Positions 36,280-45,032 of a stretch of DNA of 64,000 bases are shown piece after piece. Origin of the DNA: CAZUWH01 sp964624075 (GTDB taxonomy: Bacteria; Pseudomonadota; Alphaproteobacteria; Rhodospirillales; Rhodospirillaceae). The stretch covers positions 116,960 to 180,959 of the forward strand of contig CAZUWH010000002.1 in assembly GCA_964624075.1 (NCBI GenBank). The letters are read 5' to 3'. Every line of letters starts with the position of its first letter. The stretch's first letter is position 1. The notes beneath the pieces are model-generated. The model saw only the letters and a list, made by a program, of their open reading frames with translations. It was not told where the DNA came from and made no database searches. Position numbers and translations under genes: made by a program.

Positions 36280-36905
36280 GGATCACCGATGATCACATCA
36301 TGCACAGGCTTTTTTCTACGCCTCGTGATGTGTTTTCAAGCAGATACTCAGCGATCTAGTACGGGCTTGGCAGTTTTTGCGCGCGCATCTACCGCGACAG
36401 TGGCGGCCATCCTGACACCGGGTCCGCCGGAGCTTCTGCCCGGCTCGTTTGTGGACGGGGCCACGGAGGCGTCGTTGCGGGTCTGGCGGTTGAAAGCCTT
36501 GAAGTACGCTCTGCGCCCCCCGGGGGGGGGCACCTGGCTAGCTCTGCTGGAAGTGATCCTGGCCGAGGGAGAAGGACTTGAGGACGTAGATGTTGTGGCG
36601 GTTCTGACGTACCTTGTCCAGAGCCAGGCCGGCCTGGCGGAGGAGGTCATCAGAGTGGTCCTGGCCCGTGTCATGCCGGCGCGCAAGGAGGAGATCATGG
36701 CCACCTGGCGACAGCGTTACGTCAACGAGGGTCTGCAACAGGGACGCGTTGAGGGAGAGCGGACGGGCAGGGCCAAGACGTTCCTGCGGCTGCTTTGCCT
36801 GCGTTTCGGGGCGGTTCCGCCTGATGCGGAGGAGCGGATTCGCAGCGCCGACAGAGAGCGTCTCGACGTCTGGGTCGAGCACTCTATCGCCGCTCCTACC
36901 CTTGC
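36280..36905 (+). pseudogene. Rpn/YhgA-type recombination-promoting nuclease, internally deleted
   Basis: The remnant begins MHRLFSTPRDV, shifts frame near 36395 around FLRAHLP and TVAAILTPGPPELLPGSFVD, then jumps straight to SLRVWRLKALKYALRP. It continues with ALLEVILAEGEGLEDVDVVA, VLTYLVQSQAGLAEEVIR, ARKEEIMATWRQRYVNEGLQ and RFGAVPPDAEERIRSADRER. The middle of the usual protein, including the PD-(D/E)XK catalytic core, is missing. C6 and G9 runs abut at 36516-36530 inside the tail. The open frame runs on to 37101 with unrelated sequence. Intact members promote RecA-independent recombination in E. coli; this copy cannot. Confidence 0.75.
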
Positions 36906-37112
36906 GACGTGCTGGGAACACGACACTGACCGGCAATACAGAGGAATCGTCAGAGGCATATGCGGCATCTTGGGCCGCTTGTGCTCCTGTAACCTTCCGC
37001 GCCAGGATGTTTCTCCTTCATCCAATTCATCCAATGATCCTGGCAACAGCGACTTGGCAACAGGCTGCTTGCCGGTCGGCATGGGGAGCGCTACAGTCTG
37101 AGAACAAGGGAA

Positions 37113-39188
37113 ATGCTGCAGATGACCGCGCAAGGTTTGTCCTCTGTTTGTCCTCATGACTGTCCGGGGGCATGTGCCCTCATAGTGGAGCGATTGCCGG
37201 GGGGAAAGGTGGGGCGCGTCCGTGGCGCGGCTGATCACCCCTATACGGATGGTGTTGTTTGTGCCAAGGTCGCACGCTATGGGGAGCGTGTTCACCATCC
37301 CGGGCGGCTTACTGTTCCTCTGCGACGCAAAGGTTCGAAGGGAGAGGGGCAGTTCGAGCCGATCGGTTGGGACCAAGCTTTGGATATTGTCGCGACCACA
37401 TTCCAAAGCGCACAGAATCGTTTTGGGCGTGAAACTCTGTGGCCTTATTTTTATGGCGGTACCATGGGCGTGGTGCAACGGGGGGCGACCAATCGTTTGC
37501 GCCATGTCATGGGTGGCTCAGGCCAGAAAACGACCATTTGTGCCAGTATCGGTGGGGCGGGGTGGCTGGCGGGTGTTGGAGCCAAGACAGGCACCGACCC
37601 GCGTGAGATGGCCGATTCCGACCTGATCGTCTTCTGGGGCATGAACCCGGTTGCAACCCAGATCAACGCTTGGTCGCAGGCGATTAAGGCGCGCAAAAGT
37701 CGTGGCGCTGTAATCGTAGTGATCGACCCCTATTGCACGGCCAGCGCCGAAAGAGCTGACGGTCACCTGCCCGTGCATCCCGGAACCGATGCGGCCCTGG
37801 CCTGCGCGATTATGCATGTTCTGTTCCGCGAGGGGTTGGTGGATCGAACCTATCTGGCCCGTTACACCGATGTTCCCAAGGCCCTGGAACGGCATGTCGC
37901 GCAACGTCCCCCCACCTGGGCGGCCGTGCTGACCGGCCTTGCCCCTGAAATCATCGAGGCCTTTGCGATGCGATATGGCCGCACACCGCGCAGCCTCATC
38001 CGCTTCGGTTACGGTATGACCCGCTCACGCAACGGGGCGGTGGCCTTGCATGCCGCTTCCTGCCTGCCCGCGGTGACGGGGGCATGGCGTCATCGCGGCG
38101 GGGGGGCATTGTTGTCCACCTCCGATACTTTCCATCTCGATGCCACTCTGGTGGAAGCTGCCGATGTCCGCGATCCCACGATCCGCACCCTCGACATGTC
38201 CCGGATCGGCCAAGTGTTGACGGGGGAGGCCCTAGCAGGAGGGGGACCACCGGTGACAGCCATGCTGGTACAGAACGCCAATCCAGCCGTCACCGCACCG
38301 GAAAGCGCGCGGGTACGCCAGGGATTGGCCCGGGAGGACCTGTTTTTGTGTGTCCATGAGCAGTTCCTGACCGATACAGCACGATTCGCTGATATCGTTT
38401 TGCCGGCTACAACCTTTCTTGAACATGATGATCTCTATACGTCCTATGGCCACACCTTTCTTCAGGTCGGGAGAGCCGTGATTCCCCCCGTTGGCGAGTC
38501 GCGCAGCAATCACGATGTCGTCAATGCCTTGCTGCATCGGCTGGGAGGGGATCACGCTAGTCTTGCAGTTGATGCCTGGACCATGATCGACCAGGTGCTG
38601 GCAGCCTCTGGCCTGCCGTCGGCGGCCACGGTGCATGCCAGGGGCTGGCTCGACTGTGCCCGTTCCTTTGCCGAACAGCATTTCCTCGACGGTTTCCCGC
38701 AAGCGGACGGGCGGTTCCATTTTGCGCCCGATTGGGCCTCCCTCGGTCCGGATCATGCCAGTTTGCCTGCCCTGCCGGATCATGTCCCTCTGATCGACGC
38801 GGCGGACAGCGAGTACCCCTTTCGATTGATTACTGCCCCAGCACGTCATTTTCTCAATTCGACCTTTACCGAATCGCCTGTCTCGCGGCGGAACCAGGGA
38901 CGCCCAACCGTTCTGATCCACCCTGAGGATTGTGCGGCAACCGGCATTGTCGATGGAGCCATGGTCTGCCTTGGCAACCGACGTGGGGTCGTCACCCTGC
39001 ATGCCCGTGCCTTTGCCGGTCTGCCACGGGGGGTGGTGGTCGTGGAAAGCGTCTGGCCAGCGTGCGACTTTCCCGATGGTTCCGGTATCAACGTGTTAAC
39101 AAGTGCCGACCCGGTGCCACCGGCGGGGGGGGCGGCCTTTCACGACACGGCCGTCTGGGTACGCCCGTACATGAAGGAGAGCTCATGA
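37113..39188 (+). CDS. Molybdopterin oxidoreductase, formate dehydrogenase/DMSO reductase superfamily
   Basis: 691 aa. The N-terminal 4Fe-4S ligands are in SVCPHDCPGACAL and, further on, DGVVCAKVARYGE (CxxxCxxxC...C). Molybdopterin domains follow, with TICASIGGAGW at the expected metal-ligand region, DSDLIVFWGMNPVATQ and a C-terminal dinucleotide-binding domain (LITAPARHFLNSTFTESP). There is no twin-arginine signal, so it is probably cytoplasmic. The substrate is not predictable, and no electron-transfer partner is adjacent. Its TGA overlaps the mipZ ATG. The moeA and moaC genes 2-4 kb away make the cofactor it needs. A second start, at 37122, is possible. Confidence 0.88.
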   Translation: MLQMTAQGLSSVCPHDCPGACALIVERLPGGKVGRVRGAADHPYTDGVVCAKVARYGERVHHPGRLTVPLRRKGSKGEGQFEPIGWDQALDIVATTFQSAQNRFGRETLWPYFYGGTMGVVQRGATNRLRHVMGGSGQKTTICASIGGAGWLAGVGAKTGTDPREMADSDLIVFWGMNPVATQINAWSQAIKARKSRGAVIVVIDPYCTASAERADGHLPVHPGTDAALACAIMHVLFREGLVDRTYLARYTDVPKALERHVAQRPPTWAAVLTGLAPEIIEAFAMRYGRTPRSLIRFGYGMTRSRNGAVALHAASCLPAVTGAWRHRGGGALLSTSDTFHLDATLVEAADVRDPTIRTLDMSRIGQVLTGEALAGGGPPVTAMLVQNANPAVTAPESARVRQGLAREDLFLCVHEQFLTDTARFADIVLPATTFLEHDDLYTSYGHTFLQVGRAVIPPVGESRSNHDVVNALLHRLGGDHASLAVDAWTMIDQVLAASGLPSAATVHARGWLDCARSFAEQHFLDGFPQADGRFHFAPDWASLGPDHASLPALPDHVPLIDAADSEYPFRLITAPARHFLNSTFTESPVSRRNQGRPTVLIHPEDCAATGIVDGAMVCLGNRRGVVTLHARAFAGLPRGVVVVESVWPACDFPDGSGINVLTSADPVPPAGGAAFHDTAVWVRPYMKESS

Positions 39189-40105
39189 CCCGACGCGCAC
39201 ATGTCATCGTCGTCGGTAACGAGAAAGGTGGTACTGGTAAATCAACCATTGCCATGCATATCATGGTCAATCTGATGAATATGAGTCTGCGAGTCGGTTC
39301 TATTGATCTCGACGCCCGCCAGGCCACGCTAACCCGCTATATCGAAAATCGACAGGCGTTCGTCACCCAGCATCATCTGAACCTGCCCGTGCCGGTGCAT
39401 GAAGCCATCGTTGCAAGCGATCCTTATGCCACGGGCATGGCCCTGGAGGAAGATTTGCAGCGTCTTGACGATTGCGTGACCCGCCTGCGCGCTCTCTGCG
39501 ATATCGTTATCATCGATACACCAGGCAGTGACCATTATCTGTCCCGGTTGGGCCATACCTATGCCGATACCTTGTTGACACCGCTGAACGATAGCCTGAT
39601 CGACCTTGACGTACTCGCGCGTGTCAACCCAGAAACCATGCGTGTCAGTAGTCCCAGTCATTATGCCGAGATGGTATGGCAAATCCGCAAGCAAAGGGTA
39701 ATGGATGATGGAGAGAGCATATCCTGGGTTGTTACACGTAATCGACTGTCACAAATCGGTACCCGCAACAAGAGGGAGATAGACAATCTGCTAACGGATC
39801 TAGCCCGTCGCGTAGGATTCCGTCTGATTGCGGGATTGTCGGAACGGGTGGTTTATCGTGAACTGTTCCTGAAGGGACTTACCTTGCTGGATTTGCGCGA
39901 GGGCGGGGTCGGTGTCCCCCTCAACATGTCCCACGTTGCCGCACGTCAGGAACTGCGGGCCCTGGTGGATGCCCTGGGTTTGCCTGTATTGATGACGGAA
40001 CGACTTGGCAGTACAGGGGGGGGGGAGGGAAGCGCTTCCTCTTCACCCTGTTGCCTGTCCCAGGAAAAGCAGTCTTGTGAGAAAGATTCCTCGCGTTCGC
40101 CATAG
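39185..40105 (+). CDS. mipZ: Division-plane positioning ATPase MipZ
   Basis: 306 aa, a ParA/MinD-type ATPase. It has the deviant Walker A motif GNEKGGTGKSTIAMH, SIDLDARQATLTRYIENR (typical of MipZ), and Walker B IVIIDTPGSDHYLSRL. In Caulobacter MipZ gradients keep FtsZ from assembling away from midcell, with ParB as partner; parB is not in this window. The ATG at 39185 overlaps the oxidoreductase stop (ATGA), so translation is coupled. A 10-G run (40016-40025) lies near the 3' end and encodes part of a Gly/Ser-rich tail that is probably dispensable. Confidence 0.92.
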   Translation: MTRRAHVIVVGNEKGGTGKSTIAMHIMVNLMNMSLRVGSIDLDARQATLTRYIENRQAFVTQHHLNLPVPVHEAIVASDPYATGMALEEDLQRLDDCVTRLRALCDIVIIDTPGSDHYLSRLGHTYADTLLTPLNDSLIDLDVLARVNPETMRVSSPSHYAEMVWQIRKQRVMDDGESISWVVTRNRLSQIGTRNKREIDNLLTDLARRVGFRLIAGLSERVVYRELFLKGLTLLDLREGGVGVPLNMSHVAARQELRALVDALGLPVLMTERLGSTGGGEGSASSSPCCLSQEKQSCEKDSSRSP

Positions 40106-40204
40106 CACCGCTCGTCAGTCGATTCCCGGTGTGCACGAATCCTTATGTAATTTTCCCCTTGTAGGGAGATATCTCCAAAAGAAGAGGCTTTTCAGTAGTA
40201 AATA

Positions 40205-40680
40205 TTGATCTCCCTGTTTGGGAAGGGCCTCGTCCTGGAGCTTACCATTGCCACCCCCTCTCGGTCTAATCAGAGATCCTGTGTATCAGCCGATACGCCG
40301 GAGCATGGCTTCTGGGCCGGTGTCGCCGGTGGCCTCGGCGCAGTAATCGTGGACGCAATCTATGCGGTCCTGGCGGTGGCATGTTTCGTTGTCCTTGAGG
40401 ACGTCTTGTCTGCAGTGTTGCTACCCTGCCCAGCCTTGCCGGTGGTCTCGTTATGATCTAGCTAGGCTGTGGCGTGGCCTCTCAACGAAGCTTGCCATCT
40501 CCACTGACGATTCTGCCGTTCGCAGCAATCTTTATAGGACTGGGGCTGGCTCGGAAGGCGGGGGATTGAGCGCTGCGACGGTGGCGCGGCTGGCGTTTCC
40601 CTTAAGTTAGCTCTCTTGCCTGATGGCTCACCCTGAGTGGCGGCGTGGCCATCGCAAGGACACAGCCGCGGCGGGCAGCA
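40205..40680 (+). pseudogene. LysE/RhtB-type amino acid exporter, decayed
   Basis: The opening SLFGKGLVLELTIATP and EHGFWAGVAGGLGAVIVDAI, YAVLAVACFVVLEDV match the first third of LysE-family translocators (typically FLKGLVLGLTIAAPVGPIG and EHGFWAG). Between them the conserved PVGPIG region is out of frame. A later frame gives LPSPLTILPFAAIFIGLGLA (family: TLTNPMTILSFAAIFAGLGL), ending at TGA, then WLTLSGGVAIART. The middle is deleted. No function remains. The 250 nt from here to lexA show nothing recognisable. Confidence 0.75.
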
Positions 40681-40928
40681 TATTGTGCCTGTCGTGGCAA
40701 AGCAAGGAGAATCCGTGCGGTAGCACCCTCTGTGGCTTGTATGCCTTCCCCGCATGTCTTCATAGAGACAGCCTTGGGGCGCGGGAAGCAAGGCTTTTCT
40801 CCATGGACCTGGGCATGAAACCACCTGTAGTCGATCCTGAATCGAGCGCTGCCGCCTGACACGAGGAATCAACGGTCATCATTTTCTTCATGCCACACCT
40901 TCCACAGAAACAGGTTCCCACCCGTGGA

Positions 40929-41633
40929 CTAGCCCGGATAAGTGCGCAGCAACCCGACTAGCACCCCCTGGACCTTGACCCGGTCGGGACCAAAGATGCG
41001 GGTTTCATATCTGGCGTTGGCGGGTTCGAGGGCAATGGAGGCACCTTTGCAGCGCAGTCGTTTCAGCGTCACTTCGGTGCTATCAACTAGTGCGACTACG
41101 ATGGCACCACTTTCCGCCATTTCACACCGACAGATCAACACCGTATCCCCTTCCAAAATCCCGGCATCGATCATCGAATCACCCTCAACGGTCAGCGCAT
41201 AATGCTCACTTCCGCTGATCATGCAGGCAGGAACTTCTACCGTGGTTGAAGTATCGCGCAAGGCCTCGATCGGCGTTCCTGCGGCGATTCTACCATAGAG
41301 CGGTAGCTGGACGGCGCCAGCGTTAACCACCACTGCAGCTCCCGGGAGAGCGTGACGGAAATCACCCTGGATGACAGTGGGTGTAAAACACGGCTGGGCA
41401 ACAGGCTGGTCGTCCAGATTCTCGGGCAGGCGTAGAACTTCTAGCGCCCGCGCCCGATGCGGCAATCGCCGGATGAAGCCCCGTTCTTCCAGACCGGTGA
41501 TGAGGCGGTGAATGCCGGATTTGCTTTTCAGGCTAAGGGCATCCCTCATTTCATCGAAAGAGGGCGAAACACCTGTCGACTTCAGACAGCGGTCGATGAA
41601 AACCAGCAATTTATATTGTTTTTTTGTAAGCAT
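40929..41633 (-). CDS. lexA: SOS repressor LexA
   Basis: 234 aa. The N-terminal winged helix ([20 protein letters not shown], then [20 protein letters not shown]) is joined to the S24 protease-like domain. It has a cleavage site Ala118-Gly119 in [12 protein letters not shown], nucleophile Ser153 in [11 protein letters not shown] and Lys191 in STEVTLKRL. It represses DNA-damage genes and cleaves itself with RecA. A GTTC-N7-GTTC SOS box lies 76 nt upstream, so it is probably autoregulated. The moaC-moeA-lexA order is conserved in alphaproteobacteria. Confidence 0.97.
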   Translation of the reverse strand: MLTKKQYKLLVFIDRCLKSTGVSPSFDEMRDALSLKSKSGIHRLITGLEERGFIRRLPHRARALEVLRLPENLDDQPVAQPCFTPTVIQGDFRHALPGAAVVVNAGAVQLPLYGRIAAGTPIEALRDTSTTVEVPACMISGSEHYALTVEGDSMIDAGILEGDTVLICRCEMAESGAIVVALVDSTEVTLKRLRCKGASIALEPANARYETRIFGPDRVKVQGVLVGLLRTYPG

Positions 41634-41708
41634 AACACACCCCCCCTTGCGCCTTCACAGAACGCCGGGCCGCTGACGCCAGATACATTTGAACGGTGTC
41701 TGCCTTGT

Positions 41709-41723
41709 GTTCTAGGTTGGTTC
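41709..41723 (-). promoter_or_regulatory. SOS box (LexA operator) upstream of lexA
   Basis: GTTC, seven bases, GTTC on the plus strand is an exact match to the alphaproteobacterial LexA operator. It lies in the 129-nt gap between moeA and lexA, 76-90 nt upstream of the lexA start. The direct-repeat form differs from the palindromic E. coli box. Confidence 0.8.
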
Positions 41724-41762
41724 CGAGCCGCCGTCAAGAGGAGATTTCATGTACAAAGGCTC

Positions 41763-42962
41763 TCAAAGGGCGATAATCGCAATGGGATTACCCGCTCTGG
41801 CGGGGGGGGCATGCGGCGGTCTTATGGCCAGACCGTTGGCGGTCGCCAGGAGCGCTTGCATGGCACTGTCCTGTTGTGCAAAAGGCGTGACGAGGATCTT
41901 GCCATCAGCCGTATGGATCCAGCGCGCGCGCAGATAGTCTTCGCGCCCGTCGTTGGCTGGCATATCGCAGGTCAGTACTCCCGTTCGCTGTTCAAGACCC
42001 GATTCGGGAGGTAGCCCGCGCAGGGCGTTCAACGCCGGCAATACGAACAGAATGGCACCTACCATGGCCGAGACGGGATTGCCGGGCAGACCGATCACCG
42101 GCACGCCAGCCAGGTATCCGCTCATCAGCGGTTTTCCCGGTCGCACCGCGACCTTCCAGAAGTCGAGCACGAACCCGACCTCGCCCAATGCCTCGTGCAT
42201 GAGATCGTATTCCCCCACCGAGACTCCGCCACTGGTTAGTAACAGTTCAGCCCCCCGGACCGCGCTAACCAGGGTACGCAGCGAGGCCCGCTCGTCACGG
42301 GCAATTCCCAGATCAATTGCCACGCCGCCATGACTTTCGACAAAAGCGGACAGGGCGAAACCATTGGAGCCGATCAGGTCGCCTGGTCCGATGGTTTCGC
42401 CAGGCAGGCGGATTTCGTCACCGGTGGAAAGAATCGCCACCTGCGGCCGACGTACCACCGGCAGCCAGGACACGTTCATCGCAGCGGCGAGCGCGATGTC
42501 GCGAAAAGTCAGGCATCGTCCTGCCCGCAACAGAGCTTCGCCAACCTTGAAATCGAGGCCAGCCGGCCGGATGTGGCGATCCACCGGTGAAAAGGCGCAC
42601 ACGGTCACGGTTTGCTCCGGACCGGTTTGCGTATCTTCCTGCAAAACGATGGTGTCAGCACCGGCCGGAACCAGGGCCCCTGTGAAGATGCGTACCGCTT
42701 CCCCCGGCTCGATCCTGATATCAACCGGATGGCCGGCGGCGGACTGAGCGACAACTCTGAGGGTCGCTGGCACGCAGGCGATATCAGCACTCCGGACCGC
42801 ATAGCCGTCCATGGCGGAAACGGCCGCTTGCGGATGGGCGATGCGGGCTGCCACGTCGGCAGCCAACACCCGTCCGCAAGCGGCGCGCAGACCGACCATT
42901 TCAGCCCCGAGCGGCCGCACCGAGGCAATGACACGACGGCGCGCTTCCTCAACCGATATCAC
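41763..42962 (-). CDS. moeA: Molybdopterin molybdenumtransferase MoeA
   Basis: 399 aa. Landmarks are AVSAMDGYAVRSADIACVPA, RIFTGALVPAGADTIVLQED, ILSTGDEI, LIGSNGFALSAF, TSGGVSVGEYDLM and GLPGNPVSAMVG. It inserts molybdate into adenylylated molybdopterin. The start is GTG at 42962, with no better ATG nearby. An 8-nt G run on the plus strand (41802-41809) lies near the 3' end of the gene. A terminator-like hairpin separates it from moaC, so it may have its own promoter, and an inverted repeat TATCAGTTGATA (42977-42988) lies just upstream. Confidence 0.96.
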   Translation of the reverse strand: MISVEEARRRVIASVRPLGAEMVGLRAACGRVLAADVAARIAHPQAAVSAMDGYAVRSADIACVPATLRVVAQSAAGHPVDIRIEPGEAVRIFTGALVPAGADTIVLQEDTQTGPEQTVTVCAFSPVDRHIRPAGLDFKVGEALLRAGRCLTFRDIALAAAMNVSWLPVVRRPQVAILSTGDEIRLPGETIGPGDLIGSNGFALSAFVESHGGVAIDLGIARDERASLRTLVSAVRGAELLLTSGGVSVGEYDLMHEALGEVGFVLDFWKVAVRPGKPLMSGYLAGVPVIGLPGNPVSAMVGAILFVLPALNALRGLPPESGLEQRTGVLTCDMPANDGREDYLRARWIHTADGKILVTPFAQQDSAMQALLATANGLAIRPPHAPPARAGNPIAIIAL

Positions 42963-42997
42963 AACAACGCCCTCTTATCAGTTGATAATAGACAAAC

Positions 42998-43014
42998 AAA
43001 AAAAGAGCCCGCTC
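42998..43014 (-). terminator. Rho-independent terminator after moaC
   Basis: On the minus strand GAGCGGGCTC (four paired bases, extended weakly by flanking CCGGA) is followed by seven T. It lies 32 nt after the moaC stop and 36 nt before the moeA start. The stem is short, so read-through is likely. Confidence 0.55.
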
Positions 43015-43045
43015 TCCGGTCTGCGTGCTTCCTCTTCCGGTGTCT

Positions 43046-43525
43046 TCATATTTCCTCGTATGTGCCTGATTTCCCCCCACTTTTATGAACAAGGCGGATG
43101 TCCGTCAGCCGCATGCCGCGGTCGATGGCCTTGCACATGTCATAGACGGTCAGCGCCGCGATGCTGACGGCCGTCAGGGCTTCCATCTCTGCGCCGGTCC
43201 GTCCGGCTAGGCGGACGGTGGCAGCGATGTCCACGGCGTTGCGGTCAGGGTGACAGGTCAGGTCAACGGTGACTACGGTCAAGGGCAGGGGATGGCAGAG
43301 GGGAATGAGGCCCGCCGTATGCTTGGCGGCCATGATGCCAGCCAGGCGGGCGACCACCAGCACGTCGCCCTTGCCGACCGCATGATCCACGATGCGACGC
43401 AGGGTATCGGACTGCATCAATACCGATCCCCTGGCGATTGCCGTGCGCTCCGTGACCGCCTTCGCCGTTACGTCTACCATGACGGCGTCGCCGTGGGCGT
43501 CAAAGTGGGTCAGATCCCCGCCCAT
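43046..43525 (-). CDS. moaC: Cyclic pyranopterin monophosphate synthase MoaC
   Basis: 159 aa. It has [75 protein letters not shown] and [11 protein letters not shown]. These include the conserved CHPL and EMEALTA active-site segments. It makes cyclic pyranopterin monophosphate, the first stable molybdenum cofactor intermediate, after MoaA. moaA is not in the window. In relatives it is preceded by trpC; here cbtA and cbtB intervene. Confidence 0.96.
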   Translation of the reverse strand: MGGDLTHFDAHGDAVMVDVTAKAVTERTAIARGSVLMQSDTLRRIVDHAVGKGDVLVVARLAGIMAAKHTAGLIPLCHPLPLTVVTVDLTCHPDRNAVDIAATVRLAGRTGAEMEALTAVSIAALTVYDMCKAIDRGMRLTDIRLVHKSGGKSGTYEEI

Positions 43526-43636
43526 GTGCCTGCTTCAGGCTTCATGTTACACACCTATGATCCATGATATCCTAAATATCCTGACCCACGAGGATTTCCC
43601 CACTCCCCCTCGAGTCTTTCAACCGGTCCTTCCCCC

Positions 43637-44371
43637 TCAACCAACGTGTTTCCCGGGCTGCCTGTTCAGATGCTGGTAGAAAGTGCCGGCAAGGCCGCCA
43701 AGCACCATCCAGAAAACAGCGGCAATCGCCATCGAGGCAATGGTGAAATGTGCCAGCAGTTCGGGTGGTACGACCCCTCCTACCAGAGCCTGTGGGGCGC
43801 CGATGGCATGGGGCAGCACGGCCAGTCCCCCCCCCCCAGTTGCCTTCAGCCATGAGGGGCGGGCAAACACCACCAGAGCAATGGCTGCGGCACTCGCACC
43901 TGCGGTGCCCACCCACCAGATCTGACGGGCGGTCAGATCGGCTGCCATCATGCCAGGCAACTCCGGCGGCAGACCCAGGGTCGGTGCCACGCTGAAGACC
44001 CCGAAGCCGGCCAGTCCCCACAACAGTCCCTCACGCGAGCCAACCTCACGGCCTGATAGGGCAATAGCACCGACCAGAAGCGCGGCGAAACCGATGCTGG
44101 TCAGGAGATCGGCAAGCAGGCTGTAACTGATCCGTTCCATCCCATTCCCGGGTGTCCATTCCTCGGATTCGGCGGCGTATCTCTCCAGCGCGGCTCCGTC
44201 ATGGACAGCACGTTCATGCGCCATTCCGGGGTGGCCGTGAGCGGCGGCGGATTCCTCGTAGACCTCGGCTTCCAGAATGAGGGGAAACAGCTTCCAGGTC
44301 TGCAGCCCGAATGAAACCGTTCCCGCCAGCCCGCCAGCCAGGAGGACGGTCAACATGATGCGCCGGAACAT
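43637..44371 (-). CDS. cbtA: Cobalt transporter subunit CbtA
   Basis: 244 aa with about five or six membrane segments. The N-terminus MFRRIMLTVLLAGGLAGTVS and the region GLWGLAGFGVFSVAPTLGLP-type (here LLWGLAGFGVFSVAPTLGL, then PPELPGMMAADLTARQIWWV) are CbtA landmarks. The family was defined by its place under cobalamin riboswitches and its pairing with CbtB; transport of cobalt is inferred from that context. A run of 11 C (plus strand, 43827-43837) encodes glycines at ATGGGGLAVLP; a length change would truncate the last third. It lies 15 nt after cbtB. Confidence 0.9.
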   Translation of the reverse strand: MFRRIMLTVLLAGGLAGTVSFGLQTWKLFPLILEAEVYEESAAAHGHPGMAHERAVHDGAALERYAAESEEWTPGNGMERISYSLLADLLTSIGFAALLVGAIALSGREVGSREGLLWGLAGFGVFSVAPTLGLPPELPGMMAADLTARQIWWVGTAGASAAAIALVVFARPSWLKATGGGGLAVLPHAIGAPQALVGGVVPPELLAHFTIASMAIAAVFWMVLGGLAGTFYQHLNRQPGKHVG

Positions 44372-44386
44372 GGCCGCTGCCTCCCT

Positions 44387-44566
44387 TTAGTGGCAGGGAA
44401 AGGCAAAGGCATGCCGGACATCGTGGGCAGCGTTGTGAATCACGCCCGGACTGGCAAAGCCGACCCCGAACACCAGAACGGTTCCAAAGACAAGTGCGAA
44501 CAATGCAGGCAGGCGGGCAGACAGAACAGTGAAAGGGGAAAATGAACGCAAGGTTGTTGCCGTCAT
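44387..44566 (-). CDS. cbtB: Cobalt transporter subunit CbtB
   Basis: 59 aa. One membrane helix (LFALVFGTVLVFGVGFASPG) is followed by a His-rich tail, VIHNAAHDVRHAFAFPCH, the metal-binding signature of CbtB. The ATG at 44566 gives MTATTLRSFS; the frame is open further upstream, but that part is the riboswitch leader. It lies downstream of a cobalamin riboswitch and immediately before cbtA, so the pair should be expressed when B12 is scarce. Confidence 0.88.
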   Translation of the reverse strand: MTATTLRSFSPFTVLSARLPALFALVFGTVLVFGVGFASPGVIHNAAHDVRHAFAFPCH

Positions 44567-44665
44567 CGCGTCGCTCCATGGACCGTGAATGCACCCCGTC
44601 ATCGCGGAACACCAGCCCCCCCCTGGCACACCCCGGCCAAACGGACGCGCGACGACACGCATACT

Positions 44666-44845
44666 GGCAGGTCTCCTGGCTTGCAGCTCATCGCACCCGC
44701 CCAGCCTTCCCGGTTTCCCAGTGGCATTGATGGACAGCACTCACCGCTTACAGCTGCGGGGGCAGCCACGGCAGTTAAGATCCCTTTCAGACCTGCACCG
44801 CATTCCCTTTTCATCCCCACTTTGGGGAAACCAGTACACACGACG
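44666..44845 (-). ncRNA. Cobalamin riboswitch
   Basis: Read on the minus strand, the element has GCAGGTCTGAAAGGGA-like and GATGAAAAGGGAATGCGGTG segments, GCTGCCCCCGCAGCTGTAAG, GGTGAGTGCTG, CCACTGGGAAACCGGGAAGG, CGATGAGCTGC and the B12 box AAGCCAGGAGACCTGCC. Order and spacing match the Rfam cobalamin class. Its 3' end is 100 nt upstream of cbtB. A plain reading is that bound cobalamin lowers cbtBA expression. Confidence 0.93.
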
Positions 44846-45032
44846 ACAATACCCCGCGTGCGGCGGCCCCGTCAACCCGAAATCGGCGGGCCATCGGATG
44901 AAGGCATGACGAAGACATGGAAACCCGGGAAGGGGCAGGGCATGGACGGACTCAAGATGTCGCAAAACAGGACGCCGGGTTTTCCAATTCTCCCTGGACC
45001 GGGTAGCAGCTTTGCCTTTACTCTTTTTACGT

